DNA of 64,000 nucleotides, taken from Paroedura picta. Taxonomy: Eukaryota > Chordata > Lepidosauria > Squamata > Gekkonidae. Numbering within the stretch: the stretch's first letter is position 1; every line of letters begins with the position of its first letter. The stretch spans positions 22,676,765 through 22,740,764 of the forward strand of contig NC_135369.1 in NCBI RefSeq assembly GCF_049243985.1, written 5' to 3'. Under the pieces are notes generated by a model. It saw nothing but the letters and a program-made list of their open reading frames with translations. It made no database searches and was not told the DNA's origin. The position numbers were made by a program, and so were the translations under genes. Below, in pieces: positions 55,476 to 64,000 of this stretch.

Positions 55476-55512
55476 ATAATAATAATAATAATAACAATAC
55501 TAATAATAATAT
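55470..55512. repeat. TAA microsatellite (LINE tail)
   Basis: Imperfect TAA repeats at the end of the + strand LINE. Confidence 0.9.
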
Positions 55513-55639
55513 CTGTGCCCCCACGTCCACCAGCAAGTACCACTTGCTGTGTATTCCTTTAATCGCGAGAGCAGTTTGGGGAGATGAGTTCCGGTGTGAA
55601 CTGCAGGGGCTGTGGCGGTTGCTGTTTTACTTCATTTCT

Positions 55640-55810
55640 GCCCTGCATTTCTCCCCAAAGAAGATCAAAGCAGCTTACACTCTCCTCCACTTTATCCACA
55701 CAACAACCCTGTGAGGTAGGTTAGGCAGGGGACATGTGACTGCCCCATGTCGGGATTCGAACCTGGGTCTCCCAGATCTTTGTTGGACATCTAACCACTA
55801 CTCAGTCAAG
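55640..55810 (-). mobile_element. MIR-like SINE, diverged
   Basis: CAACAACCCTGTGAGGTAGG and GGGATTCGAACCTGGGTCTC on +. Confidence 0.65.
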
Positions 55811-56033
55811 GGAGAGCAACAGATTTAATCACAGACTTAATTTTGTTGGTTAAGAATAGAAGTTCTGTCTTCAGGGGCAGGACACAGCTGACAAGCTGAT
55901 GATGGAGACCAGAGATGGGTATATATCATTGAGCCTTGGTGGTGATCCTTCAGGGACTTCAGGTTGGACCATGGAAGTGAATTACATAGCCAGGTAAGGG
56001 TTTATCCAGCAAGGCAAATGTTGAATCCTTAGG

Positions 56034-56690
56034 ACAGGGTTCCTTTCTCAACATTTTTACCATTGAGAAACCCTTGAAATGTTTTTCAGGCTTTGAGAAA
56101 CCCCCAAAGAGGCATGATTGTGCAGAATAGGGTTGGGAAGCATAGCTGAAGACACACCCACTCTGGGCCCCTCTTCATCTCCTACAGCAGTGGTGCCCAA
56201 CCTTTTTATCACCGGGGACCACTCAACGCCTTTTACTGAGGCCCGGTGGGGGGGGGGTGGTAGATTACTCCTCTACTCTCAACCACTGCCCTAACGCTCT
56301 CTGATCGCTATGGTAATGTTTAAACATCCCTTCAAAATAAGATACAGGCACGCCACAACAATGAACATAAGGAACATTTTATTTTCATGGAAATTTTAAC
56401 TCATGACAATGACAAATCAATGGGAACCCTGAGCTTGTTTCTCTGCAACGAGACAGTCCCATGTGCGCCTGCCAGATCGTGGATGAAGTAAAGGGTCGGG
56501 GGGGGGGGAGGCATCCTTCGCGGCCCACCTCCAGTTAGTCGACGGACCACATGTGGGGGATCGCTATCCTACAGGTCCATCATTGGCCATTTGGGGAGTG
56601 GTCATATCATCCAATATTAATTCCCACCAATTCAGGAAATCCTTCCAGGGCCATAAAGAAACCCTAAGCCTGGCTTAGACAGTAGACATT
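56034..56690. mobile_element. hAT-like MITE family B with a nested element
   Basis: TTTCTCAACATTTTTACCAT at the left; TTCAGGAAATCCTTCCAGGG near the right end. A second hAT element (56188-56566) is inserted inside. Confidence 0.7.
56188..56566. mobile_element. Non-autonomous hAT element
   Basis: Starts CAGTGGTGCCCAACC, ends GGGGGATCGCTA, with perfect 8-bp duplications TCCTACAG (56180-56187, 56567-56574). Nested in a family B MITE. Confidence 0.85.
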
Positions 56691-56714
56691 TCACACTTTT
56701 AAAAATAATTAAAA

Positions 56715-56930
56715 TGGGAACACATGAAGCTGGCTTATACTAAATCAAACCCCTCTGGTTGATCAAACTTAGTAATGCCTGCCCAGATTGCCAGCAGCTC
56801 TCCAGGGTCTCAGGCAGAGGTTGGTCCCAACATGGTTCTGCCTGATCCTTTCTACTGGAGATGGCAAGGATTGAACCTGGGACTTTCTGCATGCAAAGCA
56901 TATGCTTCACCACTGAACCACATATACCAG
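56715..56930 (-). mobile_element. tRNA-derived SINE (second type)
   Basis: Ends on + with GATTGAACCTGGGACTTTCT and GCATATGCTTCACCACTGAA, a reversed tRNA head with a B box. The body contains CTCTCCAGGGTCTCAGGCAG. Confidence 0.65.
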
Positions 56931-57359
56931 CAGCTATTCAGTTATGCAAGGCCTTCACTATAACTCCCTTTCCAGCTAGTCAAGGCTGCAGAAAATGTAT
57001 TTCCAGTGGTAGCCACCCCTTCAAAGCTGATCCTGAACCAGAACTGTTCTGAAGTTCTCTCCCATTTATGTATATATATATATTTTGCAAAAGAGTGATC
57101 AGTTTAATGCACAACAGCACAAAAAGCAGTGTGAAATTGGGTGCAGAGAAGCTCAAACAGTTATCTTCAGTGTGGGAACAGGGGTGCATGTGGTATACCC
57201 CTGTTCTCTCATGTGCAAAATATTAGCACTATCTCCAGATAGTGGGTGGGGAAAACCTGAGAGCTGGCAGTTTAAGAATGCTATTCTATTAATTCCTGGC
57301 AGGAGCCAGAACTTGATTCAAGGGATCTAATGAAAGACACACATGCCCTGCCCAAAATC

Positions 57360-57450
57360 AGATAATTGGTATTTTTACCCTAACAACAATCTTGTGAGGT
57401 AGGCTGGGCTCACGTCTTAACCTTTAATCACTACACAGCACTGTTTCCTG
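57360..57450 (-). mobile_element. MIR-like SINE fragment
   Basis: AACAATCTTGTGAGGTAGGC and TTAATCACTACACAGCACTG on +, with the middle missing. Confidence 0.45.
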
Positions 57451-58447
57451 GTTCACACCTCTGCCTCGCTGCCCTTATGCAATGTGACCAGGCCTGTCAT
57501 TTTTCTCTCTGCTTCTGTGGCCAGGAGGTTGTCTGAGGTGAATAAGGAGACATTTCCCAGCGCTGACATTAAGGGTCTTTGCTCAGAGTGCCCCACAAGT
57601 CAAACCTGATGGGGTCATTTCAGCCCTTGTGAAGCCCTGCATTTGCAAATGCATCTGGGACAATTGAAGCACAATGACTTTCTCTCCCAGGAATTCAGCC
57701 TTGAGTTTGGCTTGCAACAAGCTGGCAGATCCTGGGTGGCGTTGGCGGCAGAGAGGGAAAAGCGAGACGGAGAAATCGCCTGGGTAATTTTGAGCTGGAC
57801 AGTAGCCGCGTTGTGCCAAATTAGAAGAACAAACAACAAGACGGAGAGGGGAAGAGCAAATCCCTTCCACGCTTTGATCCGGTGCCAGGGTTTTGTTCTT
57901 GGCCTCCCTTCCAAGTTCACAGGCGGGTTTTCTCCAAATCTGTTTATCCCAGTGGGTTACCCCAATTGATGGGGAGTAATGAATCCTTTATGGCCACCCC
58001 GCCTTCCTTTTCGCCTTGACCCGTCCGTACTCTGCCACGTGAGTAGCAGGGCTAGTGGGCTGTCAATGCTGGCCTTGTGTGGAGGGAACAAAAGAGAACT
58101 TGATTTCTAGTAAAAGGAACAAGGAGGGGGAGAGACTCTCCCTCTCTTTCTGACATGGTCCATTTTGGGTTGTGTTGTACACAGGCATTAGGGTGCTTTA
58201 TTTTGGGGCTAATGCGAGGCCTTCATGTGAGCCTGCCTCTACAAGGATGCTTATTTTCACTTCGGCTTCTGAATTGGAGCCCTTTTTATTTTTGAAATAT
58301 CCATACAATGTTGTGCTGTAATCATGCTCCAGTCATTCTTTCTCTGTCTTCAGTATACTCTTTCCCATCCCTGCTTTGCTCTGATCTTTGTGGGAAGCAT
58401 GTTCAATAAGATTGCTTGTTTTAAGTGAGGAAATTCCCAGAGGAGGA
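57451..58447. other. Intergenic between SINE fragments
   Basis: No gene confirmed. A minus-strand frame at 57615-57920 has a hydrophobic stretch (FALPLSVLLFVLLIW) but starts without ATG. Confidence 0.35.
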
Positions 58448-58520
58448 GGAGAAGAAGAAGAGTTGGTTCTTATATACCAAAGGAGTCTCAGAGCGGCTTA
58501 CAATCGCCTTCCTTCCCTGA
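58448..58520 (-). mobile_element. MIR-like SINE, 3' stub
   Basis: GAAGAAGAAGAGTTGGTTCT and GAGTCTCAGAGCGGCTTACA on +. It ends about 85 bp before the unassigned exon. Confidence 0.65.
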
Positions 58521-58603
58521 ATGTTTCCTCTGCTTGCCTCGCTGAATTTATTTTTATTTTTTGTATCTGTGTCTCCACCCTCCTCCTTCCTGTGTCACAT
58601 CAG

Positions 58604-58803
58604 GACACAAATGTTGGGCCTTCGCAGTGCTGCCCGCGGGAAAAGGATCGCCGCCAGCCCAAGAAGCGCGACGAGATTTTCTCCTCCCACGAGCCAAGCT
58701 GCCTTTGACATTAAAATAAAAGGAGAGAAATCGGTTTCTGCCGTGACCAGAAATGCTTACAATAAAGCTGCCTCAGATCTTCAGGATCCACCAAGTACCT
58801 CGT
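58604..58803 (+). CDS. Unassigned coding-looking exon
   Basis: Flanked by a good acceptor (CCTTCCTGTGTCACATCAG) and a strong donor (GTGAGTAAA). The frame with one leading base is open across all 200 nt: TQMLGLRSAARGKRIAASPR, SATRFSPPTSQAAFDIKIKG, EKSVSAVTRNAYNKAASDLQ, DPPSTS. Basic and Ser/Pro-rich, with SPRSATRFSPP resembling kinase-site linkers of nuclear or mitotic proteins; this is only a composition argument. It is not a known repeat here and is richer in CpG than its surroundings. No family recognised and no partner exon found. It could belong to an unrecognised gene between SMG5 and PAQR6. Confidence 0.4.
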
Positions 58804-59478
58804 GTGAGTAAATATCTCACCCAGCTCTTACTGGGCACAAGGCTGCCCCCTTTTTCTTACTGATACACAAAGACTGCCCAGTACAGAAGTTACACTGATA
58901 AGAAAAAATTGGAACAGAGAGCAGCTCCCTTAGAATGTTCTCCATGTCCTTTAATGCTGGTAAACTTGCAAGTCTTCTACCTGTTTACCAGCATTAAAGG
59001 AAATGAAGAAATCCTAAGGGTGCATCTTGGTGTTCCCTTTTTCTTACTGGCAGGGGCTTTGAAGAACATTGCAGCAGGTAGAAATCCAGCAGGTAAAGCA
59101 CCCTGCATCATGCACAAAGTGCTGCAGGAAGCTTACAGGTGTTAAAGCCCTGAGAGCCCTGCCACAGTGACAGAATCTGGAGTTCTCTAGTGTTGGATGT
59201 CTAAAGTCTGTGGCTTGAACTGGAAACTGAAGCCTGATGTACAGGGAAGCCTGATGAAACAGAAGCCTGATGTACACCTGCTGGGAAATACTGCTCTGCT
59301 GACCAGACTCCTTCTGTTCATATCAGGGGCCAATGCTACCTCACCTCCTGTGTTCAGTGCCTCAGGGCCAAGTCATTCAGAACTAAGTCACAAGTTAGGA
59401 TAGTGCTAGGGTAGCCAAACCAGTTTTGGCAAATCCTGTAAATTCAGGAGACAGGCAAAGATTGAGTAGGAAAGGGAA

Positions 59479-59690
59479 CTCACATAGGGTTGTCAAATCT
59501 GGACTGGGAAATTTCTGGATATTTGGGGATGGAGTCTAGGGACAGAAGGGCTCTCAGTGAGAACAATGCCTTAGATTCCACCTTCCAAAGTAGTTGTTTT
59601 CTCTCGGGGAGCTGATCTCTGTAGTTCGGAGATCAGCCTGTATTCTGGGAGTTCTCCAGGCCTCACCTAGAGGTTGGGTACCTTAGCAGC
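59479..59690. mobile_element. TIR repeat of the GGTTGCCAAC type
   Basis: TAGGGTTGTCAAATCTGGAC to CTCACCTAGAGGTTGGGTAC; same interior as 48906-49095. Confidence 0.55.
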
Positions 59691-59837
59691 TCACGGGGGG
59701 GGGGGATATGATCCTAGTGATGGATCCAGCCTTGCAGGCCCAGTTCTGTCCTTGCCCACCCCCTCTTCTGGCTTGGCGTCAACTCCAGGTGGGTGGCAAA
59801 AGGAACTCTCTCGGTAACCATCGACGCTGCTTTAAAG

Positions 59838-59967
59838 CAGGGGTAGTCAACCTGTGGTCCTCCAGATGTTCGTGGACTACAATTGGCAGGGGCTCATGGG
59901 AAGGGGAAGGGGCTCGTGGGAATTGTAGTCCATGAACATCTGGAGGACCAAAGGTTGACTACCCCTG
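59838..59967. mobile_element. Palindromic MITE family A
   Basis: Perfect duplications CTTTAAAG (59830-59837, 59968-59975). CAACCTGTGGTCC variant. Confidence 0.92.
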
Positions 59968-61164
59968 CTTTAAAGTACAGGGTCACAGCTGGGAGAATCA
60001 GGACCCCTAGCGGCCCCTTTTACACCTCTGTGGTCTCTCACAGCCCCAGCATGTGGTCACTGTGGGACAAGTTACTGCCAGGGTACACGCCTCTAGAGAA
60101 GCTGCTTGCCAAGCTCCTTCCCCCGGCCCTGGTTCTTCCCTTTGCACAGGGCTAGCATTTCCGAGGGTGGGGGGAACAATACGTGGACCAGAGAACTATG
60201 GACCACTTCCAATTTATGAAAGATTTTATTAAAATTACAAGGCGTTAAAAAGCAGATTTTTAGCACAGCACAGAGTCAAACAAAAGAGACCCAAAGAAAC
60301 TGGATGAAACACAATCCTTCTGTCCCTCTGCTGAACATAACCTATCTGATGTTAAGTACAGGGCAGGCACCTTTGCTTAAAGAGGGTCCAGAGTTTCGTT
60401 GCATTGCTCACATGTCCAAGGTGGCTGCTCACCTCTTCTCCCAAGAGCAAGCTCCTACCCTGATGTTCAGCAGGCGAAAGACCAAGAGCCAAAGACCCAA
60501 AGACCAAAGACCCTTCCTGGGATCTGCATCATATATACTTTTCTGTCCCCTCCCACAGGAAGCCCCATACCTAGGAATTCTGGGAAGCAGCAGCTCCCCC
60601 CCCCCCATTCCAGGGATTTGCTTCTTAACCAGGTCAATTCACATTTGAAAGGGAAGGTGAAGAAGGGCTTAGCAGCCCCTTCCTGCCCCTCTCCCCAGCC
60701 CAGAGGAAAAAAACTGTCCTTTCCAAAATAGCAAGGGAGGCATTCCATCACAGCTCTCTGAAGCTGTCATTTCCTGGAGGGGAACTGATCTCTGTAGCCT
60801 GGAGTTCAGGTCTAAACTCCAGGCTGTGTTTTGATGCTGGTAATGGTAACCTGTGTTACCTTTATAGCAACTATGATGAATGAATGACATGTTACAAGGC
60901 ACCTGGGAACCTTCTGTTCTCTTCCTGATGTGAATGCTAGGCCATGGGTGATGTGAAGGATCAGCAAGAGGAGACACACAACCTTTTCCCCATCCTCTGG
61001 AACTCTTTCTTTCAGTTTTTAACCGCATCCCGACTTGTTTCCCCCATCCAGGACGCCAAAGATTATTTTTTTATAAAGACAGGTCATGAGAAAAACAGCC
61101 TTGGGATGCAGGTAGGTGCAGAGGAGAACTGATAGTAGGAACCAACTTATTTTTCCTCATTGCT

Positions 61165-61330
61165 GGTTCTTCTATATTATTATTGTTTGTTTGATTTTTA
61201 TACCACCCTCCCAGTGGACCAGCTCAGGGCAGTGTACAACTTATAACACACAAAGATACAGATTAAAAGCATACAATTTAAATTAGACTTACATTTAAAA
61301 AAGCATTTAACATACACAGTGTCTACATCA
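61165..61330 (-). mobile_element. LINE 3' end
   Basis: Minus strand: GCCCTGAGCTGGTCCACTGG, then GGTGGTATAAAAATC and an ATA-rich tail. Lies about 470 bp before PAQR6 exon A. Confidence 0.6.
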
Positions 61331-61795
61331 ACAAATGGGTATTATATCGCTTCGGCTCTCCTAGGACTGGACTTCAGTCCGGTTCGCCAGATTAGAAGCC
61401 ACCACTCTTAAACCACTATATCAAGCTGGCACCACACCAAGCTCATAAATCCCAGGTTTCCTTAGCAAGGTAGGGCATGTCTAAACTGGTTCTATTGACA
61501 TGGGTTCTCTTCCAAGGAACTGTGGGACTTGTTCTCAAAACTACAAGTGTCATGGCTCTTTAGGGAACTACAATTCCCAAGGCTCTTTAATGAGAACTCA
61601 TGTCACTTGAACTGGCATCCTTACTGGAGTGATAAGGTTAAGGATCATTTGCAGCATCTTTTCATTCAGCTGCAGACTCAGGATGGCATTTATAGGACCC
61701 TAAAGCAATTTAAGCCCATAGCTTAAAGCCACTTTTGTGCCTGCAGAATACATATAGCCACAGAATATGGATTACCAGCTCTTATTGTCCTGCAG

Positions 61796-63992
<2,197 letters not shown>

Positions 63993-64000
63993 GTAAGGCA

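Noticed and set aside
411-59967. Repeated hairpins read as a CRISPR-like or dispersed regulatory array
   Set aside because: Irregular spacing, 8-bp target duplications and a eukaryotic context show transposon copies.

Overview
This is a vertebrate nuclear window, and almost certainly squamate reptile (lizard-type). The genes are split by GT-AG introns. The gaps are filled with squamate-style repeats: Sauria SINEs with a Bov-B-type tail, CR1, L2-like and L1 LINE fragments, 5S-rRNA-derived SINEs and many hAT-type MITEs. A gekkotan is possible, but the sequence alone does not settle the species.

Layout. Positions 1-7500 are repeat-rich intergenic DNA. A CpG island (about 7520-8250) holds the promoter, 5' UTR and first coding exon of SMG5. 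SMG5 runs on the + strand through 22 coding exons from 8046 to 40691. The spliced frame closes exactly: 3153 nt, 1050 codons plus stop. A 3' UTR of about 2.8 kb follows, with an AATAAA at 43473 and a second possible poly(A) signal near 45582. From about 45.6 to 61.8 kb lies repeat-rich DNA with a small CpG-dense patch (49.4-49.96 kb) and one unassigned coding-looking exon (58604-58803). Two PAQR6 coding exons (61796-61923 and 63787-63992, + strand) end the window, and the gene continues past the right edge. The order SMG5 then PAQR6 on one strand matches mammalian 1q22 synteny.

Function. SMG5 is a nonsense-mediated decay factor that works with SMG7 on phosphorylated UPF1. PAQR6 is a membrane progestin receptor (mPR delta). 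They are neighbours, with no evident shared pathway.

The most striking structural signals are these. (1) A 189-bp block at 1689-1877 recurs without a mismatch, inverted, at 26045-26233. It spans SINE, CR1 and MITE sequence and sits inside an otherwise ordinary Sauria SINE. (2) A palindromic hAT-like MITE is present in 17 copies, and all eight perfect 8-bp target duplications have TA at their centre. (3) Two different MITEs are stacked on one target site, leaving three copies of GTTTAGAC. (4) SMG5 intron 3 uses a GC donor with a competing, frame-breaking GT 4 nt downstream.
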